Assembly (NCBI GenBank): GCA_022566735.1 | Contig: JADFIG010000031.1 | Coordinates: 1-41,829, forward strand | Length of the DNA stretch: 41,829 nt | Source of the DNA: Pseudomonadota bacterium | GTDB taxonomy: Bacteria > Pseudomonadota > Gammaproteobacteria > Burkholderiales > Burkholderiaceae_C | Direction of reading: 5' to 3' | Shown here: positions 34,485 through 41,829 of the stretch, in pieces | Position numbering within the stretch: the first letter of the stretch is position 1 | Layout of the letters: each line of letters opens with the position of its first letter | Notes under the pieces: generated by a model | The model's input: the letters and a program-made list of their open reading frames with translations, nothing else | Database searches by the model: none | What the model was told of the DNA's origin: nothing | Program-made: the position numbers and the translations under genes

Positions 34485-34901
34485 TCAGATGCCGAACTGG
34501 CGGCCAACGAAGGTCGTGCTCAGCGGCAGCTTGGCGGCAGCCAGCGTGAACGCTTCGCGAGCGAGTTGCTCGGGCACGCCCTGGATTTCGTAGAGAACCT
34601 TGCCCGGAGTGATCTCCGCGACGTAGTACTCGACGTTACCCTTGCCGTTGCCCATGCGCACTTCGGCCGGCTTCTTGGAAATCGGCTTGTCCGGGAAGAT
34701 CCGGATGAAGATGCGGCCACCGCGCTTGACGTGACGCGAGATGGCACGACGGGCAGCTTCGATCTGGCGAGCCGTGAGGCGACCGCGCTCGGTCGCCTTC
34801 AGGCCGAAATCGCCAAAGGACACATCGGCGCCACGGGTGGCGACACCGGTGTTGCGGCCCTTGTGCTCCTTGCGGAACTTGCGACGATTAGGTTGCAACA
34901 T
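34485..34901 (-). CDS. rplP: 50S ribosomal protein L16
   Basis: Large-subunit protein near the A-site tRNA elbow. The 138-residue product has [57 protein letters not shown] and [16 protein letters not shown], the standard L16 blocks. Lies 2 nt after rpsC and 21 nt before rpmC. Confidence 0.98.
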   Translation of the reverse strand: MLQPNRRKFRKEHKGRNTGVATRGADVSFGDFGLKATERGRLTARQIEAARRAISRHVKRGGRIFIRIFPDKPISKKPAEVRMGNGKGNVEYYVAEITPGKVLYEIQGVPEQLAREAFTLAAAKLPLSTTFVGRQFGI

Positions 34902-34903
34902 GC

Positions 34904-35761
34904 TTATTCTCCTTTCGCTTCGGCAGCCGGAGCAGCCTTGCGAACGCGCTTGGCATCGGCAGCACCCGCAGCCACGGCGGGCTTGTCGCTGCCGTCAGCC
35001 GGAGCACCGTCGGCACGGGGACGGCCCGGGCCACGGGGGCCACGGCGGTCGCCAGGACGGTCGCTGCGGGGGCCGCGGCGGTTACGACGATCGTCTTCGC
35101 GGTCGTCACCCTTGAGCACCGGGGCTTCGCCATTGGCCAGGCGGTCACCACGGTAGACCCAGACCTTCACACCGATCACACCGTAGGTGGTGTGGGCTTC
35201 GGAGAAGCCATAGTCGATGTCGGCCTTCAGGGTGTGCAGAGGCACGCGGCCTTCGCGGTACCACTCGGTGCGAGCGATTTCGATGCCGTTCAGACGACCG
35301 GACGACATGATCTTGATACCCTGAGCGCCCAGGCGCATGGCGTTCTGCATGGCGCGCTTCATGGCGCGGCGGAACATGATGCGCTTTTCCAGCTGCTGCG
35401 TGATCGAGTCGGCGATCAGTTGGGCATCGACTTCAGGCTTGCGCACTTCTTCGATGTTGACCGACACCGGCACGTTCAGGCGCTTGGCCAGTTCGAGCTT
35501 CAGGTTTTCGATGTCCTCGCCCTTCTTGCCGATCACCACGCCCGGACGAGCCGAGAAAATGGTGATGCGGGCGCTCTTGGCGGGGCGCTCGATCAAGATG
35601 CGCGACACGGCCGCGTTCTTGAGCTTCTTCTTCAGGAATTCGCGGACTTCCAGGTCTTCAGCCAGCATCGAGGCGAATTGACGGTTGGTGGCGTACCAAC
35701 GCGAAGCCCAGTTGCGGGTGACGGCCAGGCGGAAGCCGGTCGGGTGGATTTTCTGTCCCAT
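34904..35761 (-). CDS. rpsC: 30S ribosomal protein S3 with long charged C-terminal tail
   Basis: Small-subunit protein lining the mRNA entry channel. The 285-residue product is about 50 residues longer than E. coli S3 (233). The KH domain includes [20 protein letters not shown]; the C-terminal S3 domain includes [39 protein letters not shown] and [15 protein letters not shown]. From about residue 220 the tail is Arg/Gly/Asp-rich low complexity ([20 protein letters not shown]), then Ala/Lys-rich. Such tails are seen in other Burkholderiales S3 proteins; the role is unknown. Confidence 0.98.
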   Translation of the reverse strand: MGQKIHPTGFRLAVTRNWASRWYATNRQFASMLAEDLEVREFLKKKLKNAAVSRILIERPAKSARITIFSARPGVVIGKKGEDIENLKLELAKRLNVPVSVNIEEVRKPEVDAQLIADSITQQLEKRIMFRRAMKRAMQNAMRLGAQGIKIMSSGRLNGIEIARTEWYREGRVPLHTLKADIDYGFSEAHTTYGVIGVKVWVYRGDRLANGEAPVLKGDDREDDRRNRRGPRSDRPGDRRGPRGPGRPRADGAPADGSDKPAVAAGAADAKRVRKAAPAAEAKGE

Positions 35762-35774
35762 GATCAGCCTCTCG

Positions 35775-36104
35775 TCAGTTGCCCACGGTCACATAGATGT
35801 GGCACGTCGGCTTGCTGATGCGGTTGCCACGGCCCTTGGCACGGGCAGTGAAACGCTTCAGCGTGGGGCCTTGCTCCACATAAATGGTCTTGACCTTCAG
35901 TTCGTCGATGTCAGCGCCGTCATTGTGTTCGGCGTTGGCGATCGCAGATTCCAGCGCCTTGCGAACGATGCCGGCGGCCTTCTTCTGCGTGAACGTCAGG
36001 ATGTTGAGGGCCTGATCGACCTTCTTGCCACGGATGAGATCGGCCACCAGTCGACCCTTGTCGACCGACAGGCGAACGCCGCGAACGATTGCTTTCGTTT
36101 CCAT
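35775..36104 (-). CDS. rplV: 50S ribosomal protein L22
   Basis: Its beta-hairpin lines the exit tunnel. The 109-residue product has [60 protein letters not shown] and [20 protein letters not shown], the conserved hairpin tip region. Lies 13 nt before rpsC. Confidence 0.98.
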   Translation of the reverse strand: METKAIVRGVRLSVDKGRLVADLIRGKKVDQALNILTFTQKKAAGIVRKALESAIANAEHNDGADIDELKVKTIYVEQGPTLKRFTARAKGRGNRISKPTCHIYVTVGN

Positions 36105-36116
36105 CGCAGCTGCTCC

Positions 36117-36392
36117 TTATTTCTTGGCTTTCTTGTCGCCGGGGTGACCCTTGAACGTGCGGGTCAGGGCGAACTCGCCGAGCTTGTGGCCAACCATCTG
36201 GTCCTGGATGTACACGGGCACATGCTGCTTGCCGTTGTGCACGGCAATGGTCAGGCCGATGAACTCGGGCAGGATGGTCGAACGACGCGACCAGGTCTTG
36301 ACGGGCTTCTTGTCCTTGGTGGACACAGCCTTCTCAACCTTGGCCATCAGGTGGTGGTCCACGAAAGGACCTTTTTTCAGAGAACGAGCCAT
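36117..36392 (-). CDS. rpsS: 30S ribosomal protein S19
   Basis: Head protein contacting the A-site finger. The 91-residue product has [40 protein letters not shown] and [20 protein letters not shown], then [19 protein letters not shown]. Same length as the family norm (about 92). Lies 12 nt before rplV. Confidence 0.98.
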   Translation of the reverse strand: MARSLKKGPFVDHHLMAKVEKAVSTKDKKPVKTWSRRSTILPEFIGLTIAVHNGKQHVPVYIQDQMVGHKLGEFALTRTFKGHPGDKKAKK

Positions 36393-36405
36393 TTCAGCCT
36401 ACCTC

Positions 36406-37230
36406 TTACTTTTTGCGACGCGAGACGATGAACGTCTGCGTGCGCTTGTTGTTGCGGGTGCGGTAGCCCTTCGTCATGGTGTTCCATGGCGACACAGGGA
36501 CCTGACCTTCACCAGTACGGCCTTCACCACCACCGTGCGGGTGGTCCACCGGGTTCATGGCCACACCGCGGACGGTCGGGCGGATGCCCTTCCAGCGGAT
36601 GGCGCCGGCCTTGCCGTATTGACGCAGGCTGTGCTCTTCGTTGCTCACTTCACCGAGGGTGGCGCGGCATTCGACGTGGATTCGGCGGACTTCACCCGAG
36701 CGCAGGCGGACCTGAGCGTAGGTGCCTTCGCGCGCCATCAGCACAGCGGAGGTGCCAGCCGAACGGGCGATCTGGGCGCCCTTGCCAGGCAGCATCTCGA
36801 TGCAGTGGATGGTCGAACCCACGGGGATGTTGCGGATGGGCAGGGTGTTGCCAGACTTGATCGGTGCTTCCGAACCGCTCAGGATGGTCGAACCCACTTC
36901 CAGGCCACGGGGGGCGATGATGTAGCGACGCTCACCGTCGGCATAGCACACCAGAGCGATGTGGGCCGTGCGGTTGGGGTCGTACTCGATGCGCTCCACC
37001 TTCGCGGGGATGCCATCCTTGTTGCGCACGAAATCGACCACGCGGTAGTGGTGCTTGTGACCACCGCCCTTGTGACGGATCGTGATGTGGCCGTTGTTGT
37101 TGCGGCCAGCGTTTTGCTTTTGCGGCTCAAGCAGCGAAGCCTCGGGCTTGCCCTTGTGCAGGTGCTTGTGCACCACCTTCACCACGCCACGACGGCCAGG
37201 CGAAGTCGGTTTGATCTTGACGACGGCCAT
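36406..37230 (-). CDS. rplB: 50S ribosomal protein L2
   Basis: Large-subunit protein needed for subunit association and peptidyl transfer. The 274-residue product has [60 protein letters not shown] and [20 protein letters not shown], which contains the conserved functional His. Lies 2 nt after rplW. Confidence 0.98.
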   Translation of the reverse strand: MAVVKIKPTSPGRRGVVKVVHKHLHKGKPEASLLEPQKQNAGRNNNGHITIRHKGGGHKHHYRVVDFVRNKDGIPAKVERIEYDPNRTAHIALVCYADGERRYIIAPRGLEVGSTILSGSEAPIKSGNTLPIRNIPVGSTIHCIEMLPGKGAQIARSAGTSAVLMAREGTYAQVRLRSGEVRRIHVECRATLGEVSNEEHSLRQYGKAGAIRWKGIRPTVRGVAMNPVDHPHGGGEGRTGEGQVPVSPWNTMTKGYRTRNNKRTQTFIVSRRKK

Positions 37231-37232
37231 GA

Positions 37233-37547
37233 TTACGCAGCCTCCCCGGAGAAGTTCAGCTCCTGACCATCCTTGAGGGCGACGAAGGCCTTCTTGGCGT
37301 GGTCACGACGGCCGATGCGGCCACCGAAGCGCTTGACTTTGCCCTTCTGATTCAGGACTTGCACCGACTTCACTTCGACCTTGAACAGCAGCTCAACAGC
37401 GGCCTTGATCTCGGGCTTGGTGGCGTCGCGCAGCACCTTGAACAGCACTTGGCCGCGCTCTTCGGCAGCGGCAGTGGCCTTTTCCGAAATGATCGGAGCG
37501 ACCAGCACCTTCATCAGGCGGCTTTCATCGAATTTCAGAGTGCTCAT
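37233..37547 (-). CDS. rplW: 50S ribosomal protein L23
   Basis: Tunnel-exit protein that docks SRP and trigger factor. The 104-residue product has [60 protein letters not shown] and [20 protein letters not shown]. The start ATG at 37547 overlaps the rplD stop by 4 nt; a longer upstream frame reads into rplD and is not real. Confidence 0.97.
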   Translation of the reverse strand: MSTLKFDESRLMKVLVAPIISEKATAAAEERGQVLFKVLRDATKPEIKAAVELLFKVEVKSVQVLNQKGKVKRFGGRIGRRDHAKKAFVALKDGQELNFSGEAA

Positions 37548-38167
37548 GCGAACATCTCCTGCAGCTTGTCGATCGCACCCTTGGTGACCACGACCTTCTT
37601 GTAGAAGACCAGGGACAGGGGATCGGCGTAACGGGGCTCCACCACCAGCACGTTGGGCAGGTTGCGAGCGGCCAGGAACAGGTTCTCGTCCACGGTGTCG
37701 GCGATGACCAGGACGTGGTCCAGGTTCATCGACTTCAGCTTGGCGGCCAGCAGCTTGGTCTTGGGGGCTTCGACGGTGATCGAGTCCACCACGGCCAGGC
37801 GGCCTTCGCGGGCCAGTTGCGAGAAGATGGCGGCCATGCCGGCGCGGTACATCTTCTTGTTGACCTTGTGGGTGAAGTTCTCGTCGGGGCTGTTCGGGAA
37901 GATCCGACCGCCGCCACGCCACAGAGGCGAGGACGACATACCAGCGCGAGCGCGGCCGGTGCCTTTTTGGCGCCAGGGCTTCTTCGTGGTGTGCTTGACG
38001 GTTTCGCGGTCCTTCTGGGCGCGCGTGCCTTGACGGGCATTGGCCTGGTAAGCGACGACGACCTGATGGATCAGGGCTTCGTTGTACTCGCGGCCGAACA
38101 CGGTGTCGGATGCTTCAACCTTGGAAGCAGCCTGACCTTGCTCATTGAGCAGTTCGAGCTGTGCCAT
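37544..38167 (-). CDS. rplD: 50S ribosomal protein L4
   Basis: Lines the exit tunnel; in E. coli also an autorepressor of the S10 operon. The 207-residue product has [60 protein letters not shown] (tunnel loop) and [20 protein letters not shown]. Its start shares 1 nt with the rplC stop (TGATG) and its stop overlaps rplW by 4 nt. Confidence 0.98.
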   Translation of the reverse strand: MAQLELLNEQGQAASKVEASDTVFGREYNEALIHQVVVAYQANARQGTRAQKDRETVKHTTKKPWRQKGTGRARAGMSSSPLWRGGGRIFPNSPDENFTHKVNKKMYRAGMAAIFSQLAREGRLAVVDSITVEAPKTKLLAAKLKSMNLDHVLVIADTVDENLFLAARNLPNVLVVEPRYADPLSLVFYKKVVVTKGAIDKLQEMFA

Positions 38168-38841
38168 CAGTTGGCTCCTTTCTTGACCTTGACCTTGACG
38201 GCCGGGCGCACGGTGACCAGGCCGCCCTTGGCGCCAGGCACTGCACCCTTGACCAGCAGCAGTTGACGGGCTTCGTCAACGCGCACGACGTCGAGGTTCT
38301 GGGTGGTCACGGTTTCGTCGCCCATGTGGCCAGACATGCGCTTGCCGGGGAAGACGCGGCCAGGATCCTGGGCCATCGAGATGGAGCCGGGAACGTTGTG
38401 CGAACGGGAGTTACCGTGCGAGGCGCGCTGCGAACCGAAGTTGTGGCGCTTGATGGTGCCGGTAAAACCCTTGCCGATCGAGGTGCCTTGCACGTCGACC
38501 ATCTGGCCAGCCTGGAACAGGGCAGCCGCAGCGATGGTGGTGCCAGCCTTGTACTCGGCGGCCACTTCGGGGGTGACGCGGAATTCCTTGACGAACTCAC
38601 CGGCTTCGACGCCAGCCTTGGCCAGGTGACCGGCTTCGGGCTTGGTCACACGGGATGCCTTGCGGGCACCGAACACCACCTGGAGGGCGGTGTAGCCGTC
38701 GGTCTCAACGGTTTTGATCTGGGACACGCGGTTGTTGGACACGTCAAGCACCGTCACGGGCACGGCGTCGCCGTCGTCCGTGTAGATGCGCATCATGCCC
38801 ACCTTGCGGCCCAGCAATCCGAGGCGATTGCTAAGACTCAT
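38167..38841 (-). CDS. rplC: 50S ribosomal protein L3
   Basis: Assembly-initiating protein of the large subunit. The 224-residue product has [60 protein letters not shown] and [20 protein letters not shown]. The conserved Gln in [10 protein letters not shown] is the site methylated by PrmB. ATG 38841 has GGAG at good spacing. First gene of its own transcript here: a terminator and a promoter separate it from rpsJ. A CTTCAT-GACG-ATGAAG hairpin (38857-38872) sits just before its ribosome binding site. Confidence 0.98.
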   Translation of the reverse strand: MSLSNRLGLLGRKVGMMRIYTDDGDAVPVTVLDVSNNRVSQIKTVETDGYTALQVVFGARKASRVTKPEAGHLAKAGVEAGEFVKEFRVTPEVAAEYKAGTTIAAAALFQAGQMVDVQGTSIGKGFTGTIKRHNFGSQRASHGNSRSHNVPGSISMAQDPGRVFPGKRMSGHMGDETVTTQNLDVVRVDEARQLLLVKGAVPGAKGGLVTVRPAVKVKVKKGAN

Positions 38842-38981
38842 ATTTTTCTCCAACCCCTTCATCGTCATGAAGCGATGCGTGGGGCCTTTTACAAAAACCC
38901 GACATCGATTGGCCGGGCCCGGATGGATCCCCTCGATGAGCAAAGCGCGCAGGCACGCCGCCCATTTCAGGAAAGCCCACG

Positions 38982-39010
38982 ACTATATCAAAGGGTCAAC
39001 CCGAACGCAA
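38982..39010 (-). promoter_or_regulatory. Promoter of the rplC-rpsQ operon
   Basis: Minus-strand TTGCGT (complement of 39005-39010), a 17-nt spacer and TATAGT (complement of 38982-38987). The predicted start near 38975 gives a leader of about 134 nt before rplC. It lies downstream of the rpsJ terminator, so rplC onward can be expressed independently of tuf-rpsJ. Confidence 0.75.
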
Positions 39011-39047
39011 GCGTTTCCCGCCCATCGCGGAGGGGGCGCCAGAAAGC

Positions 39048-39077
39048 AAAAAAGCCGCACCGGAAGGGTGCGGCTTT
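39048..39077 (-). terminator. Rho-independent terminator after rpsJ
   Basis: On the minus strand AAAGCCGCACC-loop-GGTGCGGCTTT forms a perfect 11-bp stem with a 5-nt loop, followed by TTTGCTTTC. It lies 35 nt after the rpsJ stop, between rpsJ and rplC, where the E. coli S10 operon has none. Confidence 0.88.
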
Positions 39078-39112
39078 GCGGGGCCGACGCCATCGGGGCG
39101 CCGGGCCATGCA

Positions 39113-39424
39113 TCACTGCAGCTTGATTTCGACGTCCACGCCAGCGGGCAGGTCGAGCTTCATCAGGGCGTCGACCGTCTTGTCGGTCGGGTCCACGATG
39201 TCCATCAGACGCTGGTGGGTGCGGATTTCGAACTGGTCGCGCGAGGTCTTGTTGACGTGGGGCGAACGCAGGATGTCGAAACGCTGCAGGCGGGTCGGCA
39301 GGGGCACGGGACCCTTGACGATGGCGCCGGTGCGCTTGGCGGTTTCCACGATTTCAGCCGACGACTGGTCGATCAGCTTGTAGTCGAACGCCTTCAGGCG
39401 GATGCGGATCTTCTGTTGTGCCAT
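39113..39424 (-). CDS. rpsJ: 30S ribosomal protein S10 (NusE)
   Basis: Small-subunit head protein, also the NusB partner in rRNA antitermination. The 103-residue product, the same length as in E. coli, has [60 protein letters not shown] and [15 protein letters not shown] 39424 has GAAGGAAG upstream. It lies 75 nt after tuf and before a terminator, so it is probably the last gene of a tRNA-tuf-rpsJ transcript. Confidence 0.98.
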   Translation of the reverse strand: MAQQKIRIRLKAFDYKLIDQSSAEIVETAKRTGAIVKGPVPLPTRLQRFDILRSPHVNKTSRDQFEIRTHQRLMDIVDPTDKTVDALMKLDLPAGVDVEIKLQ

Positions 39425-39499
39425 GACACTTCCTTCAATTAAAGAGCGATGAGAGATGCCCGCCCCGGGCAAGCCAGGAACGGGCAGGTGTCATGCAAA

Positions 39500-40690
<1,191 letters not shown>

Positions 40691-40741
40691 CTTGCGCTCC
40701 TGAGGCGAACCCGTTGAGACGAGTAGAAGAAAAGAAAGGGT

Positions 40742-40816
<75 letters not shown>

Positions 40817-40895
40817 ATCGGCACAGGTTTGACGGCAACCCTTTCGGGCCACAACCAGCAAACCGGTGTCGACGTCAATCGACAACCCCACCCGA

Positions 40896-40969
40896 TGGAG
40901 CGGGAAACGGGAATCGAACCCGTGTCATTAGCTTGGAAGGCTAAGGTTCTACCATTGAACTACTCCCGC
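40896..40969 (-). tRNA. glyT: tRNA-Gly (TCC)
   Basis: Minus-strand cloverleaf: acceptor GCGGGAG/TTCCCGC (one G-T pair), D arm GTTCAATGGTAGAAC, anticodon stem TTAGC/GCTAA with loop CTTCCAA (anticodon TCC), T arm ACGGGTTCGATTCCCGT, discriminator T and encoded CCA. Second in the Tyr-Gly-Thr-tuf series. Confidence 0.97.
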
Positions 40970-41014
40970 CCTGGGAGCTCCTGCCTCAGACCCTCGACGC
41001 GCACAGGCACGCCT

Positions 41015-41099
41015 TGGTGGAGGAGGCTGGATTCGAACCAGCGTACGCAATGCGGGCAGATTTACAGTCTGCTGCCTTTAACCACTCGGCCACCCCTCC
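41015..41099 (-). tRNA. tyrU: tRNA-Tyr (GTA)
   Basis: Minus-strand 85-nt class II tRNA: acceptor GGAGGGG/CTCCTCC, D arm GCCGAGTGGTTAAAGGC, anticodon stem CAGA/TCTG with loop CTGTAAA (anticodon GTA), a long variable arm, T arm GCTGGTTCGAATCCAGC, discriminator A and encoded CCA. First of the Tyr-Gly-Thr-tuf series, 9 nt after the predicted start of transcription. Confidence 0.97.
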
Positions 41100-41114
41100 T
41101 GAGGCAAGCCCGCA

Positions 41115-41142
41115 ACTATAGCACAGGCTTCTGCGGCCGCAA
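41115..41142 (-). promoter_or_regulatory. Promoter of the tRNA-Tyr-Gly-Thr-tuf-rpsJ operon
   Basis: Minus-strand TTGCGG (complement of 41137-41142), a 16-nt spacer and TATAGT (complement of 41115-41120). The next bases are GC-rich (TGCGGGC), resembling a stringent discriminator. The predicted start is near 41108. Confidence 0.75.
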
Positions 41143-41629
41143 CAGCGTGCGCCTCGCAACGCCTCGGACACACGCCCGTCACACACCTCGGCGCGCACGC
41201 ATCCATCGGCGCCTCAGCCACCTGCTGCTCCCCCAGCTCGGCACAACCAGTTCAGCACCTGAAGAGCCGCGCGAGACGGCGAGCCACAAGCCAAGGCACC
41301 CCGGCCACGTCGCCGACGCCCACACGACGTCGCCCAGACACAACATTCGCTGCGCAAATCAATACCAATTAGGAACCAGCTAAAACGCGTTCACCGAGCC
41401 CTTCCCAGGGAAAGCTGAGTGCCCATCGTGTCGCCAAGGGACCCATTCGGGTAAGTCCCTGATTCATACTGGTAGCAAAGTGGCGTTATCAGTCGTTACA
41501 GTGGCATCGCACTGGTTGGAAAGCCAACGCGCTAGGGCAGCGAAGGCCGCAACCGGACCCAAGGTGGTATGCAATGCCCGACGCAAGGACCGCCGCTCCG
41601 ATTTCTTTGACCATAACGAGGAACAGTCA
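41143..41629 (+). other. Intergenic region between the tRNA promoter and the TonB receptor gene
   Basis: 487 bp with no supported gene. It must hold the regulatory region of the divergent receptor gene, but no convincing plus-strand -35/-10 pair was found. A small inverted repeat AGGGAC-12 nt-GTCCCT (41437-41460), with a nested ACCC-ATTC-GGGT, could be an operator or leader hairpin. The stretch near 41350-41395 is more AT-rich than its surroundings. Confidence 0.4.
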
Positions 41630-41829
41630 ATGAAGGTCAAGCAGACCCCCCTTCTCTCTCCGGTTTCGCAGGCGGTGCTCGTCGCGCTGCTCGGCGCCAG
41701 CGGCGTCGCCCTGGCGCAGCAGGCGCCGGCCAACCAGCAACTCGACACGGTCACCGTCACCGGCATCCGCGCTTCGCAGGAGAAGTCGCTGGCCGTCAAG
41801 CGCAACGCCGACGCCCACATCGACGTGAT
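41630..41829 (+). CDS. TonB-dependent receptor, N-terminal part (runs off the right edge)
   Basis: The first 66 codons are visible. A signal peptide (about 1-29, LLSPVSQAVLVALLGASGVA, cut after ALA) is followed by QQAPANQQ and a TonB-box-like QLDTVTVTGIRAS, then EKSLAVKRNADAHIDV, the start of the plug domain. This EKSL..KRNAD opening is typical of large TonB receptors thought to import carbohydrate-type nutrients in Xanthomonas-like and related bacteria; here the substrate is unknown. GAGGAA at 41618-41623 supports ATG 41630. It has its own promoter region, divergent from the tRNA operon. Confidence 0.88.
   Translation, partial: MKVKQTPLLSPVSQAVLVALLGASGVALAQQAPANQQLDTVTVTGIRASQEKSLAVKRNADAHIDV

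Overview
The window is a GC-rich bacterial chromosome segment from a betaproteobacterium, most likely order Burkholderiales. The 16S rRNA fragment, the tRNA-Tyr/Gly/Thr-tuf block, the ribosomal-protein set and the housekeeping genes (rpoN, lptA-lptB, argS, glcB) all fit that lineage. I cannot name the genus. I see no insertion sequence, prophage or CRISPR array; this is mostly core chromosome with a few accessory genes.

Layout. 1-1476: 5' part of a 16S rRNA gene on the minus strand, with its leader (boxA), promoter and AT-rich upstream element. 1804-4218: two rRNA methyltransferase genes, rsmE (+) and rlmL (-). 4264-11201: a long minus-strand run of envelope and housekeeping genes (argS, SPOR protein, dsbA, lptA, lptB, rpoN, DUF599 protein). 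11350-18898: mostly plus-strand genes (a Ser/Thr kinase with a cyclic-nucleotide-type domain, a PsiF-like protein, malate synthase G with a divergent LysR gene, and a three-lipoprotein CsgG/DUF4810/DUF799 operon). 19041-26461: minus-strand genes: a 5'-truncated outer-membrane-protein remnant, an alpha/beta hydrolase, a histidine phosphatase, an acyl-CoA dehydrogenase, an MscS-type channel paired with a c-heme sensor protein, and a LysR regulator. 26825-28985: corA and an MFS transporter. 28927-31451: a response regulator/hybrid kinase pair. 31584-32893: aroG behind an aromatic-residue leader peptide and attenuator. 33003-33854: a YkgJ-family protein and a peroxiredoxin. 33994-41142: S10-type ribosomal protein genes, tuf and three tRNA genes. 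41630-end: start of a TonB-dependent receptor.

The most interesting points are four. (1) aroG is preceded by a 24-residue leader peptide containing the run FYFWHFY, followed by a strong terminator: a classic transcription-attenuation design. (2) The tRNA-Tyr-Gly-Thr-tuf block runs straight into rpsJ, although this tuf context normally leads to secE-nusG. This suggests recombination between two tuf copies, or an assembly join through them. (3) A membrane protein with a c-type heme motif (DUF3365) lies 3 nt upstream of an MscS-like channel with a long unusual C-terminus, suggesting a redox- or ligand-gated channel pair. (4) An outer-membrane barrel gene has lost its 5' end where it meets the hydrolase gene, close to a run of nine G. 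All functions are read from sequence by eye; no database search was run.
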